The notes under the pieces were generated by a model. It saw nothing but the letters and a program-made list of their open reading frames with translations. It made no database searches and was not told the DNA's origin. Below, in pieces: positions 35,626 to 45,800 of a DNA stretch of 64,000 nucleotides. Position 1 is the stretch's first letter. Each line of letters starts with the position of its first letter. The position numbers and the translations under genes were made by a program. Source of the DNA: Bin80 sp965220935 (GTDB taxonomy: Bacteria; Bacteroidota; Rhodothermia; Rhodothermales; Bin80); the NCBI GenBank assembly GCA_965220935.1, contig OZ244857.1, positions 868,001 to 932,000 on the forward strand, read 5' to 3'.

Positions 35626-35934
35626 CTATTTTAATTGGTATTTTTGACGCTCCAGCGCACGAGTCTCATCAATAATGCGCTCAAAAAGTCGTCGCATCGC
35701 TTCGGAGGATAAAGGGCCAGGGTTGGTCTGCATCACATTGGTGAGAATGATTTTTTCTCTTGCAGGCATATAAATAGGAAGTCCAAGTTGTTGCTTGATA
35801 TGTCCAATTTTATTCGCTAAAGTGGAGCGTTCGTTTAATAATGTAACCAACTTTTTGTCTATTTCATCGATTTGATCTCGGAGAGGATCAATATCTTTTT
35901 CGGACACTGGTGGTTGAGAGGATGCGGTTTTCAT
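35626..35934 (-). CDS. Chorismate mutase (AroQ type)
   Basis: The 102-residue all-helical protein has the CM_2 pattern DPLRDQIDEIDKKLVTLLNERSTLANKIGHIK, with the active-site arginine and lysine, followed by PAREKIILTNVM and FERIIDETRALE. It converts chorismate to prephenate for phenylalanine and tyrosine. It is a stand-alone domain, not fused to prephenate dehydratase or DAHP synthase. It is first in a probable two-gene unit with mltG. Confidence 0.88.
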   Translation of the reverse strand: MKTASSQPPVSEKDIDPLRDQIDEIDKKLVTLLNERSTLANKIGHIKQQLGLPIYMPAREKIILTNVMQTNPGPLSSEAMRRLFERIIDETRALERQKYQLK

Positions 35935-36031
35935 GATTTAATTTTGATGATCGCCTAATTTAAGGAACAACGATGGATTCATAAAGTATACCATATTATT
36001 GAAATTAGTCTTATCTTAAAGATTTGCTCTG

Positions 36032-36553
36032 ATGATGTATAGAAACCTACTACTCATACTTATTATTGCGTGTTTGTCATCTCCTGCGGATGCACAATTT
36101 CGCGAGAGAGTTCCCAGCGAATTTCCTCAAACTAGATTGTATAGTCCGTCAGGTAAGATAGGAGCAGTGCTCAATTCTATCTTTAACCCGAGTGTCTTCC
36201 AAATGAGCCATAGCATTGAGATGTCAGCAGGATCTTTTGGTGGAACTGGCTACTCCATGGGAATGTACACCAACACAATGTCATGGCAGTTCAGTCCAAA
36301 GCTTGCAGCCCGGATGGATATTGCAGTCGCATATTCGCCGCAAAATCAAATGCCCCATAACAGTGGATTTGCACATCAGTCTCCCCGAGTGTTCTTACGC
36401 AATGCTGAAGTTGCATGGAAACCCTCCGATCGATTTCAGTTAAATGTTCAGATTCGTCAAAACCCTTATCCATATCATGGGATGATGGGGTATGGCCCCT
36501 ATGGATATGGTTACAGGCATGGGGGTGTTCATGGTAGAAATTTTTGGTTCTGA
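36032..36553 (+). CDS. Secreted protein of unknown function
   Basis: The 173-residue protein begins with a signal peptide (MMYRNLLLILIIACLSSPADAQ), possibly cleaved after ADA. The mature part has alternating hydrophobic segments (MSHSIEMSAGSFGG, GMYTNTMSWQFSPKLAARMDIAVAYSP, VFLRNAEVAWKPSDRFQLNVQI), like a short beta-rich outer-membrane or periplasmic protein. It ends in a G/Y/H-rich tail (YGPYGYGYRHGG). I do not recognise a family. It is transcribed away from chorismate mutase and followed by the LytR_C gene after 21 bases. Confidence 0.65.
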   Translation: MMYRNLLLILIIACLSSPADAQFRERVPSEFPQTRLYSPSGKIGAVLNSIFNPSVFQMSHSIEMSAGSFGGTGYSMGMYTNTMSWQFSPKLAARMDIAVAYSPQNQMPHNSGFAHQSPRVFLRNAEVAWKPSDRFQLNVQIRQNPYPYHGMMGYGPYGYGYRHGGVHGRNFWF

Positions 36554-36574
36554 TCTTCCCCAATCGGAGTGTAT

Positions 36575-37093
36575 ATGGGCCGATTGAAGCTGTTAGGACT
36601 TGACGTGTTTGTGGCGATAGTCGGGCTGGGCATCACAGCTCTGGTGTTCTCTGTTTTTGTCAATATTCCATTCCTTCGTAATGCGATCTTGCCTCAGCAG
36701 GTCGCCTCAACTGTAGAGATGCCCGTTCCTGTGGGCTACCCCGATGCGACCGATATCTTCCAAGTTGAAATTCGTAATGGAGTAGGGGTTCAGGGAGCGG
36801 CTGAGCAAATGAGAGACTATCTCAGATCCAAGGGATATGATGTTGTGGGGGTGGGGAATTATGATTCGTTTGATGTCGCTGAAACGATGATTGTTGACAG
36901 AATTGGAAACATTGAAATTGCAAATCAGGTCGCTGCATCTCTTGGTTTATCTTCCGATCGAATTCAACAGGATATTCGTAGCGAATTTCATCTAGATGCT
37001 ACAGTGATCATCGGTAAAGATTATGGGATGATCCCTCCATTTACACAACAACCAACAGTCATGAACGGGTCAGATCCGCATGATAACAACTAA
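36575..37093 (+). CDS. LytR C-terminal domain protein
   Basis: The 173-residue protein has one N-terminal membrane helix (about 8-28) and a LytR_C domain: FQVEIRNGVGVQGAAEQMRDYLRSKGYDVVGVGNYDSFDVAETMIVDR, then HLDATVIIGKDY. The domain is found at the end of cell-wall teichoic-acid transferases and alone in Bacteroidota. The ATG at 36575 is chosen because a GGAG lies 5 bases upstream; an in-frame GTG at 36569 is an alternative. It overlaps rsfS by 14 bases. Confidence 0.75.
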   Translation: MGRLKLLGLDVFVAIVGLGITALVFSVFVNIPFLRNAILPQQVASTVEMPVPVGYPDATDIFQVEIRNGVGVQGAAEQMRDYLRSKGYDVVGVGNYDSFDVAETMIVDRIGNIEIANQVAASLGLSSDRIQQDIRSEFHLDATVIIGKDYGMIPPFTQQPTVMNGSDPHDNN

Positions 37094-37517
37094 CTCAATA
37101 TTGAATACCTCCGATCCGAAGGAAAATAAACAACGTCATGGATCTGTACCAGTAAAGGTTCTTGCGAGGGAGGCCCTGATAGCTGTCCAAGAAAAGAAGG
37201 CGGCGGATGTTGTCATCATGGATATGCATCAGGCAAGCGGACTCGCGGATTACTTTATTCTTTGTTCTGGCTCCACCGATATCCAAGTCAAGGCTATAGC
37301 GGAATCTGTTGAAACACGACTCAAGCGAGAGTTAACAGAAACTCCATGGCATATTGAAGGTGCTGAACATCGACAGTGGATACTGATTGATTATGTAGAT
37401 CTGGTGATTCATATTTTTACACCAGAAAGACGTGAATTCTATGATCTGGAACGATTATGGAGTGATGCGCCCATTGAAACCGTTGGTGATGCGCCCGTCG
37501 CAATGATTCATTCATGA
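37080..37517 (+). CDS. rsfS: Ribosomal silencing factor RsfS
   Basis: The 145-residue protein contains KKAADVVIMDMHQASGLADYFILCSGSTDIQVKAIAESVETRL, then HIEGAEHRQWILIDYVDLVIHIFTPERREFYDLERLW. These are the conserved blocks of RsfS (YbeB/Iojap), which binds L14 and blocks subunit joining in slow growth. The first 25 residues and last 15 are not conserved. It overlaps the LytR_C gene in front and, by ATGA, the lipoprotein gene behind. Confidence 0.93.
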   Translation: MITTNSILNTSDPKENKQRHGSVPVKVLAREALIAVQEKKAADVVIMDMHQASGLADYFILCSGSTDIQVKAIAESVETRLKRELTETPWHIEGAEHRQWILIDYVDLVIHIFTPERREFYDLERLWSDAPIETVGDAPVAMIHS

Positions 37518-38020
37518 GAGTATCTCATATTTGTTTTGGAATATGTACATTAGTCATGGTTGGTGGTTGTAGCGGTCCGAGTACGCCGACACCCATTGAT
37601 CCAGATATTCAGTTTGGTCACAGATACACAGGGCGATCACCAGATGGCGATCATATAGTATCCATTACTGAGCCTAACCCGAAATCTCAATACTCCTACT
37701 TTCCAGCCACATTTCATCGTGTCATTGTAAGATCAAATCCAGTCATGCCTCAACAAAATGCGGTTCCAGTGGAGATATTGGTCAAGGGAAACCTTCCTGA
37801 TTTATGTATGGAATTGCACCAATTTGACCATACTCGAACAGAAAATATTATCACTGCAACCTTGGAGATGCGACGCCCCATCACTCACGGTTGTAAACAT
37901 ATCATTTATCCTTACAGGGTTTATCTTCCCTTAGACGATACATTCACGCAGGGACATTATACACTGAAACTCAATGATAGAATTATACCATTTACTGTCA
38001 TCTATACCGAGGAGGAATAA
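37514..38020 (+). CDS. Putative lipoprotein of unknown function
   Basis: The 168-residue product starts with a lipoprotein signal (MRVSHICFGICTLVMVGGC, lipobox VGGC). It has a beta-rich mature part (FHRVIVRSNPVMPQQNAVPVEILVKGNLPDLCMELHQF, ITATLEMRRPITHGCKHI, YRVYLPLDD) and two cysteines that could pair. I recognise no family. Translation is probably coupled to rsfS by the 4-base overlap. Confidence 0.6.
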   Translation: MRVSHICFGICTLVMVGGCSGPSTPTPIDPDIQFGHRYTGRSPDGDHIVSITEPNPKSQYSYFPATFHRVIVRSNPVMPQQNAVPVEILVKGNLPDLCMELHQFDHTRTENIITATLEMRRPITHGCKHIIYPYRVYLPLDDTFTQGHYTLKLNDRIIPFTVIYTEEE

Positions 38021-38219
38021 TATGGTAGTGGATGATTTCTGAGAACCTTGCTGTTGTTGAAAAATTGTATTAAATTTGATTCTTCTCAACTGCACACCGT
38101 TAGCCCTTGAGAGTCAAAGTGAAATATTTTGTAATATCTTATTTAGGTATCTATGATCGGTTTGGTTTTTGTCATCATCAATGAATGCGTACTGAGTCGT
38201 GAATATAGTTTAATCTACG

Positions 38220-39014
38220 ATGCCAAACTCTGTTAAATTCGTTACATGGAATGTAAATTCTGCCCGTGCCCGAATTGAGAGAATCCTCAAATTTCTGGAG
38301 CGTCACTCACCAGATATTGTGTGCCTTCAGGAGATAAAGGCAACTGAAGAAACATTTCCTTTTGACCAAATTCATGAACTCGGATATCAGTCATACATCT
38401 ATGGTCAACCTTCCTATAATGGCGTAGCATTATTGACCCGTGAGCCTGTAGAGGATATAGAATCAGGGCTTGATAATGAAGCCCGAGTGATTGCCGGCAC
38501 AGTCAATCGTATGCGAGTCATTAATGTCTATGTGCCTAATGGAAGAAAAATTGGTACACCGAAACATGCTTACAAACTTCAATGGCTGGATGCATTGGAT
38601 CAATTCTTAGAACATCAATATGAAGAACACCGTGAATTTATCCTCGCGGGCGACTTGAATGTTGCCCTAAATGATATTGATGTCGCACATCCAGATAGTT
38701 GGCGTGATTCTGTCTTGTGTGACCCAGCGGCTCGCGTAAAGATGGAGGCGATCATGAAGAAATTCTCGCTTAGAAATATTCTCCGTAAGCACATGCCAAG
38801 TCCAGGTATCTATACATGGTGGGATTTTCGTACTCGGGGATTTGACTGGAACGATGGTGTCTGCATTGATTATGTGTTGGGGACACCCTCAATTAGCCAC
38901 TCAAGTACGAATGCATGGGTAGATGTGATGGAGCGCGATCTTGAACGCCCATCAGATCATGCGCCCGTTTTGGCCAGATTCAATGCGTCATCAGGCAAGC
39001 GAATCAACAATTGA
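38220..39014 (+). CDS. Exodeoxyribonuclease III
   Basis: The 264-residue enzyme contains VKFVTWNVNSARARI (metal-site N), IVCLQEIKA (catalytic E), YNGVALLTRE, RVINVYVPNG, the FILAGDLNVAL motif (D, N) and the terminal RPSDHAPVLARF (D, H). These define the ExoIII/XthA family of AP endonucleases. It acts in base-excision repair in the cytosol. About 200 bases without a gene precede it. Confidence 0.92.
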   Translation: MPNSVKFVTWNVNSARARIERILKFLERHSPDIVCLQEIKATEETFPFDQIHELGYQSYIYGQPSYNGVALLTREPVEDIESGLDNEARVIAGTVNRMRVINVYVPNGRKIGTPKHAYKLQWLDALDQFLEHQYEEHREFILAGDLNVALNDIDVAHPDSWRDSVLCDPAARVKMEAIMKKFSLRNILRKHMPSPGIYTWWDFRTRGFDWNDGVCIDYVLGTPSISHSSTNAWVDVMERDLERPSDHAPVLARFNASSGKRINN

Positions 39015-39086
39015 GGCGATCTCTAAGGAATTCTCAATCCATCTTCATCAGCAGATACTTCAAATGCCTGAAATATTGATTTATTG

Positions 39087-39839
39087 TCATGTACTTGATG
39101 AGACGCGCAAGGACTCCTTAATATTGCGTTGATCTGTCAGTTGTTCAAGGTAGTGATAGATCTCCGTGGAATCTAAAACGCGTAAGCTCGCATCAAAAAT
39201 GTCAGCGAAATGAGATGCAATATGCTGAGATATGTCATGTAGGATGAAGGGTTGATTCAACTCTTTGCTCATGGAGGTCACTTCGCGGTCTGTAATTCCA
39301 CAGGGCGTAATTCTTGTGAAGTAATTTAAGTCAGGGTCTACATTCAATGCCAGACCATGCGAGGTAACCCACCGACTAGTGTGGATTCCAAATGCACATA
39401 TTTTTCGCTCAGCCCCCTCAGACCCAACCCATACACCTGTCCGTCCTGCAATCCTGAATCCTATCAGATTGTATTCATCAAGCGTTCGGATGACAATTTC
39501 CTCCAGATGACGCATAAATTGATGTAAATCCCGAAAAAATCGGTCCAGATCCAATAAGAAATAGACGACAAGCTGTCCTGGCCCGTGATAGGTGACGTCT
39601 CCGCCCCGGTTAGTATGAACAACTTCTGAGTCACCAGTCGCAAGTAGATGGCGATCATCACCACTTTTTCCCATAGTAAAGACTGGAGGATGCTCAAGCA
39701 TGAGCAATACATGCGGGAGATGCTCCCCATTTTTTTTCGCTTCAATGAGACGTCGCCGAATAACGTTTTGGAGATTCCAAGTCGGCTGGTAAGCGACCCG
39801 CCCAAGGCGGCCCACAATGACGGGTTCTAATGTTGACAT
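39087..39839 (-). CDS. lipB: Octanoyl-[acyl-carrier-protein] transferase LipB
   Basis: The 250-residue protein contains LEHPPVFTMGKSGDD, RGGDVTYHGPGQLVVYFLLDL, the catalytic lysine block ERKICAFGIHTSRWVTSHGLALNV and the catalytic cysteine in ITPCGITDREVTSM. It transfers octanoate from ACP to lipoate-dependent enzymes. Its start lies 1 base after the sprA stop, so it is probably translated from the sprA transcript. Confidence 0.93.
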   Translation of the reverse strand: MSTLEPVIVGRLGRVAYQPTWNLQNVIRRRLIEAKKNGEHLPHVLLMLEHPPVFTMGKSGDDRHLLATGDSEVVHTNRGGDVTYHGPGQLVVYFLLDLDRFFRDLHQFMRHLEEIVIRTLDEYNLIGFRIAGRTGVWVGSEGAERKICAFGIHTSRWVTSHGLALNVDPDLNYFTRITPCGITDREVTSMSKELNQPFILHDISQHIASHFADIFDASLRVLDSTEIYHYLEQLTDQRNIKESLRVSSST

Positions 39840-39840
39840 A

Positions 39841-42800
39841 CTAATGGGAGAAGTTCACACGTAAATTGAACCCACCATTGATATTTGTATAAGGCAAGCG
39901 ACGACTATCTCCAATGAAATCCTCATACCTAAGAAATAGATCAGCAGAAACAACATTGCTGAACTGATAGGCGATCTTTGGCTGAAACTGAATTCTTGCA
40001 GTGCTCGTTAGGACATCCACATACGGCTCTTCCAGTGCGAGTGAAACATCAAATTCTGGGTCAACTGCAGCCACTTCCATCGCTCGCCGAATATAAAAAC
40101 TGCGGTCGTCATTGGACGTTCGTGAAAAGGTCATTGAAATACTGAGGCGGTTATTTAATGTGCGGCGAAAGAATGGAAGCCTCAGACCTGACTTTGACCA
40201 TGATGCCGTTAGCGAAATCTCATTACTCCGATTTTCATTGACCACATTGTTGGTAGTGCTTAAAGAGTATGAATTTGTTTTATTCCAAGCAACACTAGTC
40301 TGGATATTACCTTGAAGGGTCAGGTCAAGTGCAACTAATGGTTGAAATCGCTCATTAATTCTGACCGCGTTGACCTCCTCGTCTGGAATTTCAAAGATAA
40401 TGACAGGGCCCGCCCCCAAAGAGAAATCATCCAACTGCCCACCCCGCAGATTGGATCGAAAATCTGCAGTGTAGGTGCTAGAGTAGGCATGACGCAGAGT
40501 CGCCGACTGAAATAGTCTGCTAATTAATGGCCAGTTTGAAATCCCAGAATAACTTACATTCCAATTCGGCAGTGGAATCAAAGCACCATCGGCACCCCTT
40601 GTGGCAAGATAGCTAGACTGGAAACTGTCATAGATTTCTCGATTTGTCAGAACCCTAGAATTCAATGTGTCAGGCACATCTCCATCAGCAGTGCATGCAT
40701 CTGCGCAGTCGGATCTGTACAGATCTAATTGTGACTGAAATAAGTCTGTATAGGAGGCGCCAAATGACCACGCAGAAATGGATAGGTCACTCGTTTGAGT
40801 CGTATCGGCCCCAGGTAATCCATTATCCAAAATACGATAGGTTAGGTTTTGTGTGCTGACAGTCTCCTGCCGTAAATTGAGTGTGACGAGAATTTGAGAG
40901 GTTAGATTAAGAGACACTCTTCCAGACCAGCGGTCAGAATTAGAAAGAGCATCTGTGACTTGAAAACGATCATTGATGATTCGGCCCTCATCGGGGGCGA
41001 TGGTCCGGTCAAGGCCAAGGCGGTACCTCAATGATGGGCCTTGACGATTAATGATGGCATCATACAAACTGTAATTTACCTTTACTGCACCAGATTCGTC
41101 AATGATGCCAACATTATTTGCAGAACTTTCCCTCGTCCCATTATAGCTAAGCGATATATCTTGAAAACTAGTAACAGAGAGGATCAAGCGCCTGAGCAGT
41201 GATTTTGGAGTTAATGCTTGGGGAAATCTAAACCTCGGTCCTCGGGTTGTATCGGGCGCCTGCATCTGATCTTGCAAGGCAGACTGCGCATCAACCGTAA
41301 GATCTGAGACAGATTCCTCAACAGTGGCGGTTGTGTCAGCGGTTGACTCCGCTTGTCCCGCCCTGCGCCTTTCTTCACGCCTTTTCTGTAATTCTTCTCG
41401 CCGCTGCTGGCGTCGAGTGCGGCGTTGCTCTTGACGCTGTTGACGGCGAGATTGAGCCTCTGACTGAGCCGTATTTTCGGCCTTTTCTAATCGTTCATAG
41501 AACCTGATTTTTCTCAGAAGATCTTGAGGGCGCAGACCTAATCCTGCACGAAATGTTGCATTAAGCCTGGTCTGGGCACCAGTATTATTTCCAACAGATC
41601 CATTTGACCAAGAAAAATTGGTTGAATAGCCAACATCCTGCATCTGCACCCATGACAGAGCACTAACATTTTGCAGACGAGGTCTGAATGTCACATTGAA
41701 ACGAGATGAATAGGATTCTGGACGAATCCGAATGGATTGGGGAGTAGTCCGCCCTAATGCTCTTCGAAACACCTGACCGAACTTCAAATGCTGAAGATCA
41801 GTCAGTTCAAATGCACTCACCCCTACATCAGATTGAGCAATTGTGCCGCTCTCAATCAGAGACGCTAATGAGGTATTATCCATTCGCGTTTCAACTCCAT
41901 CCTCATCTTTGAGGATGACTGAAAAAAGCGTGTCCACACCCGAGGCGTTCAGGCTTTGACTAGAATTAGAATCAATCCCTAGATCAAGAAAACTGAACGG
42001 GCTGTATTGAAGTGCAAATCGTCGGGTGTGCGAGAACTGATGTTGCTGCCGAGTGGGGAATTGAACGTCAACGGGTAAATTAGAGTCGCGGGTGCGAACG
42101 GGATCGGGGCGCTGTCGTGAGGATGAAAAGGATCGGCTCGCAGATAGATTATAATCAAAAGAATTCGGAAGATAATTGAGTCCAATCCCGCTCAATAGTC
42201 TGAGTACAGGCACCCCATCTAACCAACTAAATAATCTAAGAACTCGGGGCGTTCGTATCTGCAGCCGATAACCGATAGCGGAATTCCATCTCCAAGAATT
42301 ACGAAACATCTGAGTTGGCGTGCGCCCCTCTGTATCAGAAAAGGAGTAACTTAAATCCAGACCGTCCACTGTATTGCGCAGTAGTCGAGAACGTGATCCG
42401 TTTTTGCCAACACGTGCAGAGTAGGACGACACACTTGAATGTGTCTGAGCTTCTTCACGAATCTGTTGCTGAAGATTAGAAATTTCTTCGTTTGTCAACA
42501 GTGAATCTGCTCCAATCGCGTTCTGTAGGCTGACGACACGTATATCACCTCGGTTTGGATCAAAACGTGGAATACTGGAATTTTCCTTCGTCTCATAGCT
42601 CACAGGGAGCGTCCACCCATAGCGCTCTGGGATGAACTTGTCCACACTAAGCTGAGAGTTTACAGTCCAGTTCAAGAGGTTGAGCTGTTGGCGATCAGCG
42701 AGCGTGCTTGATAGGCTTCCAAAGCCATCAGACTGAGTGCGCATGGACATTCTCAGTCGGGCCAAGTCAGCCAGTTTGACATCCGCTGTTCCAAAGGCAG

Positions 42801-45800
42801 CGTAGCCAACCTCTTGATCGTAGCCAGACATTCGTAATTCATTGACCCATAGGTTGACTTGATCAAGAATCACCTCTTCGTCTGAGGCGTTTCGTACCCC
42901 GATCACAATTGTCGTGACCCGATTCAAGCTCGGGCTTCCACGGACTCCAATGCGAGTCCCTGGTGGCGTAAACTCGTCAATTGTAGGCTGCAAATTGCTA
43001 TGGACATCGCTCCAGAAAATTTCACTTGGATCAAACGGTGCACCAGTGTCATCTTCGTAGGTGTCACGTAAAAACTTCATTTGATTCAGAGAACTTAATT
43101 CAATATTCAATGAATTCAAATCAATAAATGCATCTCTATCAGGGTCAGGATTGCTAGGCTGATTTGTGCGCCACAGATAGTCCGCTCGCTGGGACGACTC
43201 GCCTGGAATTTCATTCAGCGGGCTGGGCGTGAGAGGCTGTTCGTATTCGTAATAATCAGAATCTTCATTTGCTCCGATGCGAACAAATAGCTTAGCAATG
43301 CCTCGATCCTTTTGCTGAAGGGGTTGGTTATTGACCAGTCCATTTAAATGGACAAACATTCTCATATTCCGGTATCGGAGCAAATTTTGCGGAGATGTAT
43401 ATGTGCGGTAGACGGCGAGATGTCGGTTAGGGCGAAGCTGATAGGCGCGTAGAACCATGGCTTGTTCTCGAGCATCACGCAGCTCACCAGACTGAGGCGC
43501 GCGAACCCGGTTTCTGATGGCACCAGAGGGGATTTCATAATTTGGATTTTCTTCATTGTTGACGCTTTCAATCGTTATGCGTGCCCCAGTAATAGGATCT
43601 TCAGGAGGAACCATGAGGCCATCGGCATCAGTGGTATTGACAATTTCGCTTGATCTCCATTGGCTCCCTACAAGCTCAAGAGTTGCAAATCGCACAGTGA
43701 TAGGTGACGTATGTCCAGTAGTCCAGATTCGGATGGACTCCATCAGAGTAAAGTCTTGAATTCCTCCAACTCGGCGAGTAAAGTCTCTAATTGGAATTCG
43801 CACGAGATACCAACCCGTCCCTCCTCCCGATTTGGACTCAATTTCGTTAATGATATAATCTCCAGTATTTTGGGGCTTGGCGAGTTCACGGAGCGTGCTA
43901 AGGTTAAGTGGTAATTCGTACTGAAAGTAGCTATTGTCTGTATCAGATGCAGAGTTCAGATTAATATCCTCGGAATCGGGTACTCGCGAGTTTCCTGTAT
44001 TATCGCCAGGGGGGCCTAATTTTTGATGGGCATCAAAGGTATTGAGTTCATGGCCAGCAAAAAAGCGGGTAAACCTCTCTTGCACAGAGGCGCCTCCTGG
44101 AAATAGTTGACTGTTGCCAAAGAAACTATCATTCAAAAAGTAATAATAATCGTCAGCAGAAGGATCCAATAGCGCTTTTGCTCTTTCTCGGACAAGAATA
44201 TCTGGATATCGTGTACTAACAGTTTGATCAAGTGAGGCAAGAAATTCTCTAAATACAAACTGTTCGGTACCAGCGCCCCCTTGCTGTTCAAACAGGTTAT
44301 TTGGGAAAGAGGGGAGCCCGTCAAGGCCAAGGTCTTCGGTGATTCGTTCGTTGTCCCCGATTGGATTGATTTTTTGATTTTGCTGTCCAGTGGAAAGCCG
44401 TGCGAGGGCACCCACGCTCCCGACCTCGGAGAGTGACAGCCCATCTTCTGTATTGAGTTTATTGTCAGGGATTACATCTTCACTGATCCGTCCAATGTCA
44501 ATGATCAGTTTTGCGTCTTGGTCAGTATCACCTGACTCGGGGAATGGTCTCATGACAAATTCAACAAACTCAATATTTTTTGACGTAAAGTCTGTATTCC
44601 CCTCAGTCAAGCGCTGTGTCATTCCACCCCACGCTTCACGCGGATTATCTAGAAAGCGCCCCAAGTCGCGATTATAGTTATAAGGTCCCCGCCCATGTGG
44701 GGTGAAGTAGAAATCAAATGTTGTAAGAAATCGCTCACTCTGAAGCGTTTCTCGATTGGGGAACACCTGCTGTGGGCTCACCACTTCCACCGCAAGAGAT
44801 CGGTCGCCAGGCAACTGTTCCAGTGTTGAAAGATTGAGGCTGTACCATCCAAGGACTCCCCGTGTATCATTAGAGAGATCTTTTTCTGACTCACTTAATT
44901 GACTGGAAACACCTATTACAGGAGCGCTACTCAGTAGCCATGCGCCCTGGCGCATGAGCGAAATCAGATTCTCAAATCCTTCAAAATCATCTACATAAGA
45001 GATCCCCTGGGTTTCGTCAGGATAAAAATCACGTCCATCTTTTCGAAGGTCTCTCCGTTGGTCTTTGAACGCATTTGTTAAGACATGACTAGGGCGTAAT
45101 TGCGCAAATTCGCCAGATACCACAATGGAGCTGCTCTCTTTGGTCTGAATCAAAGGAAGCCAGTCAATTGCCCGAGTAAGCCATTGGGGTTCTAACTCAA
45201 GTTGCGAATCAATACCCCAGATCGTGTTTGAGATTGGCTCGTCCCCAACTCTGAATTTATCGGTCAGCGATTTTTGGCTGAGACGCATAATTGTACCGCC
45301 AGCGGAAAATTCTTCCCGTGGTAGGTATTCCAACCGTGCACCTAAAAGTGTTTTCTGTTGCAGATTGATAAATGCATTTTCTTCCCAATCAATATTAATA
45401 CTACGGCCTGCAATGATATACGAGTCGTTGATGATGGTTACGGTGCCACCGAGATAGTCCACGATATAATCAGATCCTTCAACGAGTGTATTTCCACCCG
45501 ATGTAACGCGTACAGATCCTTCAACTAAACCAGAGTACGCTTTCAGATCATAGAATGATGGGATGCCTCCTTTATGCGATCCTTCAATCAGGTAGACATT
45601 TTTTGCAGTATTTCGAGTTGCATTGAGTTGTTTTTGAGTATAAAGATCATCAAATACATAGAGATCCTTCGCTTGCACTTTTGCCTCATCACTGAGTTGA
45701 CTCGCATCAATCAGGGCCTCAATCCTGTTGCCGAACGGCTCTAAGTAGGGAAAGATCAGCAGTCCATCTCCTGGTATGATGGAATAATTTGGCAGAAAGT

